The notes beneath the pieces were generated by a model. The model did not search any database and was not told the origin of the DNA. It worked only from the letters and a program-made list of their open reading frames with translations. A stretch of 64,000 bases of DNA from Cupriavidus pauculus (GTDB lineage: Bacteria; Pseudomonadota; Gammaproteobacteria; Burkholderiales; Burkholderiaceae): the NCBI RefSeq assembly GCF_008693385.1, contig NZ_CP044065.1, positions 2,356,001-2,420,000 on the forward strand. Reading direction: 5' to 3'. This document shows, piece by piece, positions 8,587 to 17,125 of this stretch (positions are counted from its first letter, which is position 1; every line of letters starts with the position of its first letter). The translations under genes and the position numbers were made by a program.

Positions 8587-9924
8587 ATGCCAGACTCCCA
8601 CCCGTTCTACCCGCCCCGCCCCTCCCGCGTCCTGCTCGCCGGTGCCGCGCTGCTTGCGCCGCTCTCCGCCGGTGTTGCCGCCGACACCCTCCCCTCCGGC
8701 ATTCCCACGGTCACGGTCACCGATATCGCCACGTTGCTTGGCGCCAGCCCGCATGCCACGCGTTTCGATCTCGCGGCATGGCACTTCCTCGACGCGGGCG
8801 GCGTCGCGGGCCCCTCTGGCTCCCCGGCAGGCTCCCCGGCAGCCCCGCCGGCGAACGATGACGGCGCCCTGCGCTACGGCGCGGCGCGCGCATGCGGCGT
8901 CCCCGCGCTGTCCGCGCTCGCCTACGCGGCGGCACCCGCGACGCATCGGCATGCCCGGCATCCCGACGATGCGCTGATCCAGTGTTCCCGCCGCGTCGAG
9001 CGCATCGTCGCGCTATACCGCCGGCTGTTTCCGCTCAACGCGTCGGAAGCCCATTTCCGCCGGGTGCTCCGCCGCATTGCGCGCGATGGCGCCGCGGCGA
9101 CGTGGAACCGCGACCGGCGGTCCGAGCAGGCACTGATCGCGGCGATCGACGGCGCGGTCGGGGCGCTGACGCAGGAGACGATCGCGATACTGGCGCTTCA
9201 CCACGCCAATACGGTGCTTCCGCGACGGTTGTGGCCCATCGAACGGCGGCCGCCAGTCGCCGATGACGGTTCGATCGCGTCCGCCGCGGGCACCTGCGAT
9301 GCCACGCTGGACATCTATGTCTATCCGGCCAGCAGGCAACGCCTGCGACGTGCCAAGGTTCTGATTTGCGACAGCCATGGGCACTGGGCCCAATGCGACC
9401 TGACCGCCCCGTTAACCATCGTCGGCAATCACGACAATACGCATCCCCTGCTGACACGGCTCGGGCTCGTCATCGATGCGTGGTCGCGCCGCTACGCCGA
9501 CCTGGGGGACCGTCGCGCACACTACCCGCCACCGATCGGTACCGTGATCGATGCCGCCCGGTCGTCGCTGGCATTGCTCGGGCAGGACATGGAGACGCGC
9601 GTGGCCCGCGCCGACACGGTGACGCTGCTGGTGATGCGCGCCGAGGTCGCCATGGCGATTCTGGAGGGCAGCATCGTGCGCGACGAACGGGGCGACCGGT
9701 ACGCGCTGATCGAACACCTCGTGCTGAACCCCGCGAACGTGGTGCCGCAGCCGGGCACGGACCTCGTGGTCGGCGCGAGCGATTTCGCGCTGCGAATGTT
9801 TATCCAGCGCGTGCGGGCGCGCGGCGTCAGCGGCATCGTCATGGTCGCGCTGACCGCGCTCGAGCATCGCGCGGCAAGGGATGTCCCGTTTCGCCGCTGG
9901 GACCCGGGCCCCTCGGGCTGCTGA
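8587..9924 (+). CDS. secreted hypothetical protein
   Basis: A 445-aa protein that I cannot assign. Residues 1-32 look like a signal peptide with a proline-rich start (VLLAGAALLAPLSAGVAA, then ADT). The mature part has an alanine- and arginine-rich middle, a cysteine-containing segment (ICDSHGHWAQCD) and no repeats or known motif that I can see. The ATG at 8587 has no Shine-Dalgarno sequence and lies inside the right arm of an 8-bp perfect hairpin (8559-8566 with 8581-8588); no better in-frame start preserves the signal peptide. It ends 15 bases before the convergent small gene. Codon use matches the neighbours, so it is probably real. Confidence 0.7.
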   Translation: MPDSHPFYPPRPSRVLLAGAALLAPLSAGVAADTLPSGIPTVTVTDIATLLGASPHATRFDLAAWHFLDAGGVAGPSGSPAGSPAAPPANDDGALRYGAARACGVPALSALAYAAAPATHRHARHPDDALIQCSRRVERIVALYRRLFPLNASEAHFRRVLRRIARDGAAATWNRDRRSEQALIAAIDGAVGALTQETIAILALHHANTVLPRRLWPIERRPPVADDGSIASAAGTCDATLDIYVYPASRQRLRRAKVLICDSHGHWAQCDLTAPLTIVGNHDNTHPLLTRLGLVIDAWSRRYADLGDRRAHYPPPIGTVIDAARSSLALLGQDMETRVARADTVTLLVMRAEVAMAILEGSIVRDERGDRYALIEHLVLNPANVVPQPGTDLVVGASDFALRMFIQRVRARGVSGIVMVALTALEHRAARDVPFRRWDPGPSGC

Positions 9925-9939
9925 AAGGGGAGACCGCGG

Positions 9940-10260
9940 TCAGAAACCGATGGAGGCGTTGCCCACGTCCACGCGCACCTTGTCGCGATCGAGCAGGCGG
10001 CCCGCGTGGCGCGCGTAGTCCTGCGCCCACGCGGCGTCCCCGGCAAAGCGCCGTTCGCCCGAGAAGCGCGCGACGTTCAGGATCTTGTCGATCACGAGCA
10101 CCTTGCCCACGGGGCTCGACGCCTGGCAGTCGAGCTCGGCGTATTCGCGATCGAACCAGCGCCAGGCGGCGTCCTCGCCGATGCCGGCCAGCTCGGCCTC
10201 GGTCAGCGTGAATTCGAATTCCCTGCCGTTACCGAAGACCACGGTAAGCGTACGCGCCAT
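9940..10260 (-). CDS. conserved-looking small hypothetical protein
   Basis: A 106-aa soluble protein of unknown function beginning MARTLTVVFGNGREFEFTLT. It is rich in acidic and aromatic residues (DAAWRWFDREYAEL) and has no signal peptide or membrane segment. The ATG at 10260 is favoured over 10278 because AGGAGA lies six bases before it. It is divergent from the ChaC-like gene, with about 157 bases between them, and convergent with the secreted hypothetical protein. Confidence 0.65.
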   Translation of the reverse strand: MARTLTVVFGNGREFEFTLTEAELAGIGEDAAWRWFDREYAELDCQASSPVGKVLVIDKILNVARFSGERRFAGDAAWAQDYARHAGRLLDRDKVRVDVGNASIGF

Positions 10261-10417
10261 GGCGCTTTCTCCTGTCATTGAACGGTTGCCGAACGTGCGG
10301 CTTCATTGTACGAACCTGCACACGCCAGCGTGGCGCAAACACCACGACCTATGGAAATGTGGGAAGACCGTGGTAACGCGGACACACCATGGCCGGCTTT
10401 GGATTATGCTTGCACGC

Positions 10418-11215
10418 ATGGCCATCACCAGACAGGACCTCGAATCGGATCGGCTGCGCGCATCGCTGTGCAGCACGCCAGTCGCGTCCTCGCTGTTGAC
10501 CGAAGATGCCATCGAACGTTCCCTGCACTGTGCGCTGGCGGAACGCGCCGATGCGGACGGCCCCGACGGCGACAGCGGCGACGTCTGGATTTTCGGTTAC
10601 GGCTCGCTGATCTGGAATCCGATGGTCGTCCACACCGACCGCCGCGTCGCGTCGGTGCACGGCTATCACCGCGGCTTCTACCTGTACTCCCGTATCAATC
10701 GCGGCACCTGGGACCATCCGGGCCTTGTGCTCGGCCTCGACCGTGGCGGCAGCTGCACGGGCATGGCATTTCGCATTCCGAAAAATGTGATCGAACAGGA
10801 ATTTCGGGTGCTCTGGCGCCGCGAAATGATGACGGGCGCCTATCACCCGCGCTGGCTGCGCCTCAAGTTCGGGGACGGGCAGCAAACCGGCCCGCGCCGC
10901 GCGCTCGCCTTCGTCATGAACCGCGCCCATAACGGCTACGCCGGGCGCCTGCCCGACGACGAGGTCGTGGGCTGCCTGCGGCACGCCTGTGGCGTCTACG
11001 GCCCCGCGCGCGACTACCTTCAGCAGACGCTGCTCGGACTCGCCACCCATGGCGTGGGCGATCCGTATCTGGAGCGCCTGTGGCGCCAGTTGCAGGAGCG
11101 CGATGCGCGCGAAGGCAGCAGCGCCGCGCCGGGCGTCCACCATGCGCCCCAGCAGGCAGCGGCCGACGCCGGCACCGCCGTGGCTTCCACCATGGCCCCG
11201 CACGAGACCGTCTGA
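10418..11215 (+). CDS. ChaC-type gamma-glutamylcyclotransferase
   Basis: A 265-aa member of the ChaC family, which degrades glutathione to 5-oxoproline and Cys-Gly. The nucleotide-like binding motif FGYGSLIWNP lies near residue 62, and the acid catalyst is likely the Glu in WRREMMTGAYHPRW. RINRGTWDHPGLVLGLDRGG and GMAFRIP are also typical. The last 35 residues are a low-complexity Ala/His/Pro tail not expected in the family. Either ATG at 10418 or 10406 could serve; 10418 is used here. The ankyrin gene begins 17 bases downstream. Whether it acts on glutathione specifically is inferred from the family. Confidence 0.9.
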   Translation: MAITRQDLESDRLRASLCSTPVASSLLTEDAIERSLHCALAERADADGPDGDSGDVWIFGYGSLIWNPMVVHTDRRVASVHGYHRGFYLYSRINRGTWDHPGLVLGLDRGGSCTGMAFRIPKNVIEQEFRVLWRREMMTGAYHPRWLRLKFGDGQQTGPRRALAFVMNRAHNGYAGRLPDDEVVGCLRHACGVYGPARDYLQQTLLGLATHGVGDPYLERLWRQLQERDAREGSSAAPGVHHAPQQAAADAGTAVASTMAPHETV

Positions 11216-11232
11216 ACCGAACCGAACCGGCC

Positions 11233-12042
11233 ATGAGTCGCTTCCACTCACGCACCCGACGCCAGGCCCTTGCCGAGATGCTCGGGCTCATGGGGGTACT
11301 GATGGGCGGGGCGCTGCTTGCGGGCCAGGGCGGCCAGTCGCTTGCGCGTTCGATCGTCGCCGCGGGACCGGTGCCGTTACCGGCGCGGCCGCGCCCGCTC
11401 GCGCCGCAGGAGCCCGCGCCCCCCTATGCGCACCCCGAGGGCGTGACCGCGCTCGACCGCAACCTGATTACCGCGGCATCGCTCGGCGACCTCGAGCTCG
11501 TCAACCGGCTGCTGTCGGCGGGGGCATCGCCGCTGGTTGCCGACGAACGTGGCCGCACCGCGCTGCTGAGCGCGCTCTATAACCGCCGGGGCGACGTCGC
11601 ACGCGCGCTGATCCTTGCCGGCGCAGACGTCAACCGCAAGGATGCCGATGCCAACAGCGCATTTCTGCTGGCCTCGGCTACGGGACAGGTGGATATCGTC
11701 CGGCTGTCGCTTTCGCACGGTGCCGATCTCAACAGCACGGACCGCTATGACGGCACCGCGCTGATCGCGGCCGCGCAGCACGGCAATACCGAGGTGGTGC
11801 GCATGCTGCTGAAATCGGGCATCGCCGTGGACCACGTCAACCAGCTCGGCTGGACCGCGTTGCTCGAGGCCGTGATTCTCGGCGACGGGAGCTCGCGGTA
11901 CGAAGACATCGTGCAGTTGCTGCTCGATGCCGGTGCCGACGCCAACCTGCCCGATCGCGAGGGCATCTCGCCCACGCGGCATGCGCGCGACCGTGGCTAC
12001 AAGACGATGGTCAAGATGCTCGTGCGCGCGCGCGGGCACTGA
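11233..12042 (+). CDS. exported ankyrin-repeat protein
   Basis: A 269-aa protein with an N-terminal basic stretch and a hydrophobic segment (residues about 13-32, MLGLMGVLMGGALLAGQG) that acts as a signal peptide or anchor. A short proline-rich linker follows, then about five ankyrin repeats from residue 75 to the end, for example NLITAASLGDLELVNRLLSA and TALIAAAQHGNTEVVRMLLK. Ankyrin repeats bind proteins, and periplasmic forms occur beside catalases in other bacteria. No catalase is present here, so the partner is unknown. It follows the ChaC gene closely in the same direction. Confidence 0.88.
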   Translation: MSRFHSRTRRQALAEMLGLMGVLMGGALLAGQGGQSLARSIVAAGPVPLPARPRPLAPQEPAPPYAHPEGVTALDRNLITAASLGDLELVNRLLSAGASPLVADERGRTALLSALYNRRGDVARALILAGADVNRKDADANSAFLLASATGQVDIVRLSLSHGADLNSTDRYDGTALIAAAQHGNTEVVRMLLKSGIAVDHVNQLGWTALLEAVILGDGSSRYEDIVQLLLDAGADANLPDREGISPTRHARDRGYKTMVKMLVRARGH

Positions 12043-12083
12043 CGTCCGCGCGCATCTCCCGCGCATCTCCCGCACGTATCCCG

Positions 12084-13847
12084 CTAGCCGCCGGACTTCG
12101 CGTTCTCGCTTTCCTGCAACTGCCGCCACATCACCTTGCCCGTGCCGGACTTCGGCAGCGCATCGACGAACTCGACCACGCGCGGGTACTTGTACGCGGC
12201 CATATTGTCGCGCGCCCATGCAATGATGTCTTCGGCCGTGGTGTTGCCGCGCGCGGCCGCCCGCAACACGACCACGGCCTTCACGGTCTCGCCGCGATAG
12301 GCGTCGCGCGTGCCGATGATGCAGGCCTCCTGCACCGCCGGATGCTTGTACAGCAGGTTCTCCACTTCGGCCGGCCACACCTTGAAGCCCGATGCGTTGA
12401 TCATGCGCTTGAGGCGGTCCGTCAGGAAGAAGTAGCCCTCCTCGTCCATGCGGCCCAGATCGCCGGTGCGGAAGAACGTGGCGCCCTCGAACTCGATGAA
12501 TGCCTCGCGCGTGGCGTCCGGCTTGCCCCAGTAGCCCTTGAAGACCTGCGGGCCGCGCACGATGATCTCGCCGACCTCGCCCACGGGTAGTTCCTTTAGC
12601 GTGACGGGGTCGATCACGCGCGCATCGGTATTGAACGTCGGAATGCCCAGGCACTGCTGTTTCGGCCGTTCGAGCGGATTGCTGTGCGTGGGGGCGATCG
12701 TCTCGGACAGTCCATAGCCCTCGATGTAGGAGAGCCCGAACTGCTCGCGCAGCCGTTCCGCCACCGCCTGCGGCATCGCCGCTCCGCCGCCGCCGATATA
12801 GCGCAGGCTGCGCAGGTCGAAATCCGACAGGTTCGGGCTGCCGAGGAAATCGATCACCATCGTCGGGATATTGGTCCAGTGCGTGACCTGATACCGGGAA
12901 ATCAGGCGGCCCGCGACCTCGCGGTCCCAGCGCGGCAGCATCACCACGGTCGCACCGGTATAGATGGGCACGTTCATGCCGTACTGCATGCCGGTCACGT
13001 GGAACAGCGGCAGCACCGACAACTGCACCGACTCCGAACCGTTGCCCGACCAGGTGGCGCCGCCGATCACGTTGTGCATGACCGTGCGATGCGTGTGGAT
13101 GCAGCCCTTCGGAAAGCCCGTGGTCCCGGACGTGTACGGCATCACGGCCATATCGTCGGGACCGGCCGTGTGCGGACCGGGCGTCAGCTGCGCGTCCATG
13201 GCGTCGGTCCACCGCGCATAGCCCGCGGGCAGCGCGTGCGTGGCCGTCAGCCACGCGGGCGGTGCATCTTCGGGATGCTCGTGCGAAGGCGGCAAGGCGT
13301 CGGCATACTCGGTCACCAGCACGTGCGCGAGGCGCGCGGCTTCGTCCACGCCCGCGTTGGCCTCCGCGACGCCACCCGCGAGATCCGCACTGCAGATCGC
13401 GACCTTCGCCTGCGCGTCGGTGATGTAGTGCCGGAACTCCTCGGTCCGGTTCATCGGATTGACGGGCACGACCACGGCATCGGCACGCAGGATCGCATAG
13501 TACGCAAGCAGGAACTGCGGGCAGTTCTGCATATAGAGCAGGACCCGGTCGCCTTTCTTCACCCCCGCGCGCTGCTGCAGCCAGCCGGCCAGCGCGGTGG
13601 CCTGCGTCTCCATCTCGCGAAACGTAACGGCGCCTCCGAAATACCGGATGGCCGCCTTGTCCGGATAACGGCGCGCGGCGACTTCGAGGTTGTACCAGAG
13701 CGAGGTTTCGGGCAGCACGACCTGCGTGGGCAGGCGGCGCGGCCAGGAGCGGAAGTGCGGGCGGTCCGGCGGTGCGGCAAAAGGTGACACCACGGGTGAA
13801 ACGACGGGAGAAACAACGCGGGAAGCAGCGGGAACAGCGGTGGTCAT
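12084..13847 (-). CDS. AMP-dependent acyl-CoA ligase (long-chain fatty acid--CoA ligase-like)
   Basis: A 587-aa ANL-superfamily enzyme that activates a carboxylic acid through an acyl-adenylate to the CoA thioester. The phosphate-binding loop is YTSGTTGFPKG, the adenine-binding region is IEGYGLSETIAPTH, and the hinge is FFRTGDLGRMDEEGY followed by DRLKRMINASGFKVWP. The catalytic Lys is in PKSGTGKVMWRQL near the C-terminus. The first 25 residues are an unusual Val/Pro/Ser-rich run (repeated VVSP) that looks like a low-complexity extension. Substrate is probably a medium- or long-chain fatty acid, but aromatic acids cannot be excluded. It is divergent from cnoX. Confidence 0.9.
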   Translation of the reverse strand: MTTAVPAASRVVSPVVSPVVSPFAAPPDRPHFRSWPRRLPTQVVLPETSLWYNLEVAARRYPDKAAIRYFGGAVTFREMETQATALAGWLQQRAGVKKGDRVLLYMQNCPQFLLAYYAILRADAVVVPVNPMNRTEEFRHYITDAQAKVAICSADLAGGVAEANAGVDEAARLAHVLVTEYADALPPSHEHPEDAPPAWLTATHALPAGYARWTDAMDAQLTPGPHTAGPDDMAVMPYTSGTTGFPKGCIHTHRTVMHNVIGGATWSGNGSESVQLSVLPLFHVTGMQYGMNVPIYTGATVVMLPRWDREVAGRLISRYQVTHWTNIPTMVIDFLGSPNLSDFDLRSLRYIGGGGAAMPQAVAERLREQFGLSYIEGYGLSETIAPTHSNPLERPKQQCLGIPTFNTDARVIDPVTLKELPVGEVGEIIVRGPQVFKGYWGKPDATREAFIEFEGATFFRTGDLGRMDEEGYFFLTDRLKRMINASGFKVWPAEVENLLYKHPAVQEACIIGTRDAYRGETVKAVVVLRAAARGNTTAEDIIAWARDNMAAYKYPRVVEFVDALPKSGTGKVMWRQLQESENAKSGG

Positions 13848-14034
13848 GGGTGTCTCCGGTTGGCTCGGCCTGTTCTATATGCGCATCGACGGGCAATATA
13901 ACTGAACGACCGTGCTATTTTCAACCCGAGACAATCCCTCGGTTTGCCCCCTTCCCCGGCGACGGAGGTTGTTTTTCCGTCATTCGCCCCCACAATAGCC
14001 ATCAACATCAGTCAATCGAAACGAGGCCAATACG

Positions 14035-14880
14035 ATGAGCGACGTCACCCTGCAGAACTTCGAAGCCGAAGTCATCGAGTTATCGCGTCAGGTGCCCGTG
14101 CTGGTCGATTTCTGGGCGCCGTGGTGCGGGCCGTGCCGCACGCTCGGGCCGATGCTGGAAAAACTGGAAGCCGAAGCGGGCGGTACGTGGCGCCTGGCAA
14201 AGGTGAACGTCGACGAGAACCAGCAACTGGCCGCGCACTTCGGCGTTCGCAGCATTCCGCATGTGGTCGCGTTCGTCGATGGGGAAGCCGTCGATCAGTT
14301 CACGGGCGTGCTGCCCGAGTCCGGCCTGCGCGAATTCCTCGAACGCCTGTCGCCGAATCCCGCGGACCTCGCGCTGGTCGAGGCACGGCATCGGCTCGAA
14401 GCCGGCGATCGCGATGGCGCGCAGGAAGCGTTCCTGGCCGCGCTGGATTACGACCCGACCGCCGACGACGTTCGCCTCGCCTATATCTCGTTCCTGCTCG
14501 ACGGCAATGCGATCGCGGAGGCGGAAGCCGAGTTCGCGCGGCTCTCGCCGCAGGCCACCCAGCTCGATGGGTTCGCGGCCCTGCGCACGCGCATCGACGC
14601 CATGCAGAACGTGTCGGACATGCCCGATGCCGGCACGCTGAACGCGCGTGTGGAAGCCAATCCGGCCGACCTGCCCGCGCGGCTCGACCTGGCGCGCGTG
14701 CTGATCGCGCGACGCGAGTACGAAGGCGCGCTCGCGCAGTTGCTGGAAATCGTGCGGCGCGACCGGACGTTCGAGGACGACGCGGGCCGCAAGACGATGC
14801 TGTCGGTGTTCGACATGCTGACGGAGCAGCCCGAGATCGTGTCGCGCTGGCGCCGCCAGCTGGCCACCGCGCTCAACTGA
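14035..14880 (+). CDS. cnoX: thioredoxin-TPR chaperedoxin CnoX (YbbN)
   Basis: A 281-aa two-domain protein: an N-terminal thioredoxin fold (residues 1-110) and a C-terminal TPR-like helical domain that contains an ATPEIVSRW-like end. CnoX holds unfolding proteins under bleach or oxidative stress and hands them to GroEL or DnaK. This copy keeps a full WCGPC active site (Cys31 and Cys34), unlike the E. coli protein, which has lost the first Cys. It may therefore also be redox active. The ATG at 14035 is preceded by GAGG. The gene stands alone between the acyl-CoA ligase and the convergent hemerythrin. Confidence 0.93.
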   Translation: MSDVTLQNFEAEVIELSRQVPVLVDFWAPWCGPCRTLGPMLEKLEAEAGGTWRLAKVNVDENQQLAAHFGVRSIPHVVAFVDGEAVDQFTGVLPESGLREFLERLSPNPADLALVEARHRLEAGDRDGAQEAFLAALDYDPTADDVRLAYISFLLDGNAIAEAEAEFARLSPQATQLDGFAALRTRIDAMQNVSDMPDAGTLNARVEANPADLPARLDLARVLIARREYEGALAQLLEIVRRDRTFEDDAGRKTMLSVFDMLTEQPEIVSRWRRQLATALN

Positions 14881-14904
14881 TCGCGCCTGTTCGCTCCGGA
14901 AGGC

Positions 14905-15360
14905 TCAGGCCGGCGGCCCCTCGACCAGCGAGAAGCCGTTGGCCTTCATATGGCTGACCATCATCGCGTCCATCGACTTGACGTGATGGTCGAACCAGCC
15001 CGATAACTCGCCGACGAGGCGACGGCCGAGATCGAGCCGGCCGTCGTCGGCGACGGACTGCCGGATCGCGTCGGCAATCGCGAGCACCTGCTGATGCTCG
15101 CCCGCGTGGCAGCCGCGCGGGCCGAATGACATGGCCTCCATCCACTGTTCTTCCTGCTGGAAGTGATAACGCGTGTGGTCGATCCACGCGTCGAACGCGG
15201 CGAGGAATCCGGCATCGTCGGCGGCCACGGCGGCCGCCAGCAGCTGCACGAATTCGGCGTGCGTGGAATCGGTCACCGGCTCGTCGAGATGGAGGTCCGC
15301 CGGCAGTCCCTCGGAGGAGAGACCGTCGTAGGGCGATACGGGCATTGCGGTTTCGGTCAT
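14905..15360 (-). CDS. bacteriohemerythrin
   Basis: A 151-aa single-domain hemerythrin, a cytoplasmic non-haem diiron protein that binds O2 reversibly and may act in oxygen storage, delivery or NO handling. The full ligand set is visible: His34, His62 or His66 with Glu70 (HFQQE), His85 and His89 (HAGEH), and His126 with Asp131 (HVKSMD). The C-terminus ANGFSLVEGPPA is short. The start ATG at 15360 is 39 bases from the divergent P-loop gene, so the two promoters must overlap. Confidence 0.92.
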   Translation of the reverse strand: MTETAMPVSPYDGLSSEGLPADLHLDEPVTDSTHAEFVQLLAAAVAADDAGFLAAFDAWIDHTRYHFQQEEQWMEAMSFGPRGCHAGEHQQVLAIADAIRQSVADDGRLDLGRRLVGELSGWFDHHVKSMDAMMVSHMKANGFSLVEGPPA

Positions 15361-15399
15361 GGCTGGCACTCGAGATGCAAGCCGCAAGGATACCGCGTT

Positions 15400-15990
15400 A
15401 TGCTGTGCCCCATGCCCAGACTGATTTTCTTCTGCGGTCACGCCGGCACCGGCAAGACCACCCTCGCGCACCGGCTGATCGGCCCGCTGATGGCCGCCAC
15501 CGGCGAACCGTTCTGCCTGCTGGACAAGGACACGCTCTACGGCCGCTACAGCGCGGCCGCGATGCGCGCGATCACGGGCGACCCGAACGACCGCGACAGT
15601 CCGGCCTACCTCGACAACCTGCGCGATCCCGAATACGAAGGGCTGCTCGATACCGCGCGCGAGAATCTCGCGCTCGGCATCAGCGTGATCGTCATCGGCC
15701 CGCTCTCTCGCGAGATTCGCGCGCACCAGCTCAGCGATCCACAATGGCTCCACGTGCCGGCGGGCACGACCGTCAGTATTCTGTGGGTGCATCTGCCCGA
15801 GGACGAGGCGCATGCGCGCATCATCCGCCGCGGCAATCCCAACGATGCGTACAAGCTTGCGCACTGGGATACGTACCGCACGCGCCGGTTCCAGCCGGCG
15901 CCCGCCGACTATCCGGAACTGATCTTCTTCGACAACTCCGCACCCGACGCGGCGCAGGTGGACGCGCTGCTGAAAACGCTGGCGGCCTAG
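15400..15990 (+). CDS. P-loop NTPase, AAA-family kinase-like protein
   Basis: A 196-aa protein with a Walker A motif near the N-terminus (FFCGHAGTGKTTLAHRL) and the overall layout of small-molecule kinases such as shikimate or gluconate kinase. LLDKDTLYGRYS is a substrate-contact candidate, LGISVIVIGPLS is a beta-strand with Walker B-like character, and HARIIRRGNPND is a lid with arginines. The start at 15400 is favoured because AAGGA lies nine bases before it; 15412 is the alternative. The last codons overlap the end of the convergent tcdA by four bases. The substrate is unknown. Confidence 0.82.
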   Translation: MLCPMPRLIFFCGHAGTGKTTLAHRLIGPLMAATGEPFCLLDKDTLYGRYSAAAMRAITGDPNDRDSPAYLDNLRDPEYEGLLDTARENLALGISVIVIGPLSREIRAHQLSDPQWLHVPAGTTVSILWVHLPEDEAHARIIRRGNPNDAYKLAHWDTYRTRRFQPAPADYPELIFFDNSAPDAAQVDALLKTLAA

Positions 15991-16925
15991 CTGGTGGCCT
16001 GGCTGGTGGCCTGGCTGGTGGTCTGGCTGGTGGTCTGGCTGGTGGTCTGGCTGGTGGCAGGCGCCGCGGCGGCGAGCTTCCCGATCACGGCCGACGCGGC
16101 AACGAACCCGAACACCGCCGTCACCGCCACCGACGAGCCGAAGCCCGCGCACGCGAGCCCCTGCGGGCCGCTCGGGGCCACCGGCTGCACGGGCGGCGCC
16201 TCGTCGATCTCGCACGCCTGTTGTTCGGGCTCCGGATAACGGAGCGGCTCGTCCGAGTACACGGCCTGGATATCGAACTTGCGCTTCGGATTGCGCGGGA
16301 AGTTCCACTTCTGCCGCAGCGACTGCCGCACCTTGGCGAGCAGCGGGTCCTGGACCGTGCGCGACAGATCCTCGATGCGCACGCGCGTCGGGTCGAGCTG
16401 TCCGCCCGCGCCGCCGCACGTGATGAACGCGCGCCCTTCACGGCGCGCCCAGGCGATCATCGCGATCTTCACCTTGACCGAATCGATCGCATCGATCACG
16501 TAGTCGAAGCCCGACAGCAGCTCGGCCACGTTGTCGGTGGTCACGAAATCATCGACGGTGGTCACGCGGCAGCGCGGATTGATCGCGACGATACGCTCGG
16601 CCATCGCCTCCACCTTCGCGCGGCCATAGGCATCGCCGAGTGCATGGATCTGCCGGTTGGTGTTGGACACCGCGATATGGTCGAGGTCGATGAGCGTGAT
16701 GCGGCCCACGGCATTGCGCGCCAGCGCCTCCGCGGCCCAGCTGCCCACGCCGCCGACACCGACCACGCACACGTTCGCCGCCTCGAGCCGCGCAAGGCCG
16801 TCCGCGCCGTAGAGGCGCGCGACACCGCCGAAGCGGCGATGGTAGTCGTCGTCCTCGGGCGATTCGTGGGCGAGGGGCGCGGGCAGATCCGACAGGTCGG
16901 CCAGGGGCGTAGGGGCAATGGTCAT
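15987..16925 (-). CDS. tcdA: tRNA threonylcarbamoyladenosine dehydratase TcdA
   Basis: A 312-aa E1-like enzyme that uses ATP to cyclise t6A37 of ANN-decoding tRNAs to ct6A. The Rossmann motif VVGVGGVGSWAAEAL and the adenylation region LIDLDHIAVSNTNRQ, DYVIDAIDSVKVK and ITCGGAGGQLDPTRV match TcdA (CsdL). A C-terminal hydrophobic stretch (SSVAVTAVFGFVAASAVIG) is typical and may anchor the protein to the membrane. The protein ends in an odd Thr/Ser/Gln/Ala tail encoded by a 12-bp tandem repeat. The ATG at 16925 gives the usual N-terminus; no clear ribosome-binding site is seen. Confidence 0.92.
   Translation of the reverse strand: MTIAPTPLADLSDLPAPLAHESPEDDDYHRRFGGVARLYGADGLARLEAANVCVVGVGGVGSWAAEALARNAVGRITLIDLDHIAVSNTNRQIHALGDAYGRAKVEAMAERIVAINPRCRVTTVDDFVTTDNVAELLSGFDYVIDAIDSVKVKIAMIAWARREGRAFITCGGAGGQLDPTRVRIEDLSRTVQDPLLAKVRQSLRQKWNFPRNPKRKFDIQAVYSDEPLRYPEPEQQACEIDEAPPVQPVAPSGPQGLACAGFGSSVAVTAVFGFVAASAVIGKLAAAAPATSQTTSQTTSQTTSQATSQATS
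15991..16058 (-). repeat. 12-bp tandem repeat encoding the TcdA C-terminal tail
   Basis: CTGGTGGCCTGG or CTGGTGGTCTGG (plus strand) is repeated five times at 15991-16050, with a partial sixth copy. On the minus strand it encodes tetrapeptides of the type TTSQ and ATSQ. The unit is a multiple of three, so copy-number change alters tail length and not frame. Confidence 0.93.
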
Positions 16926-17125
16926 GCTTGGGGAAACAGGGGCGACTCTGGGGGCAACTTCAGGCCGGCATTTTATGTCATTGGACGAAAATCGGCGCAC
17001 CGGCGACCGCAATGTCAGCGGATGACCGACAACACGCGCGCGCCGCGATTCCTACAATGACTTGCAGTGGTTGATGCGCCGCTTCGGCCCGCCCGAGCGC
17101 CGCACACGATTACAAGGCCAACTCC

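Noticed and set aside
12034..12083. Short CGCGCATCTCC repeat between the ankyrin gene and the acyl-CoA ligase gene
   Set aside because: Only two short imperfect copies in a narrow convergent gap; no function can be supported.
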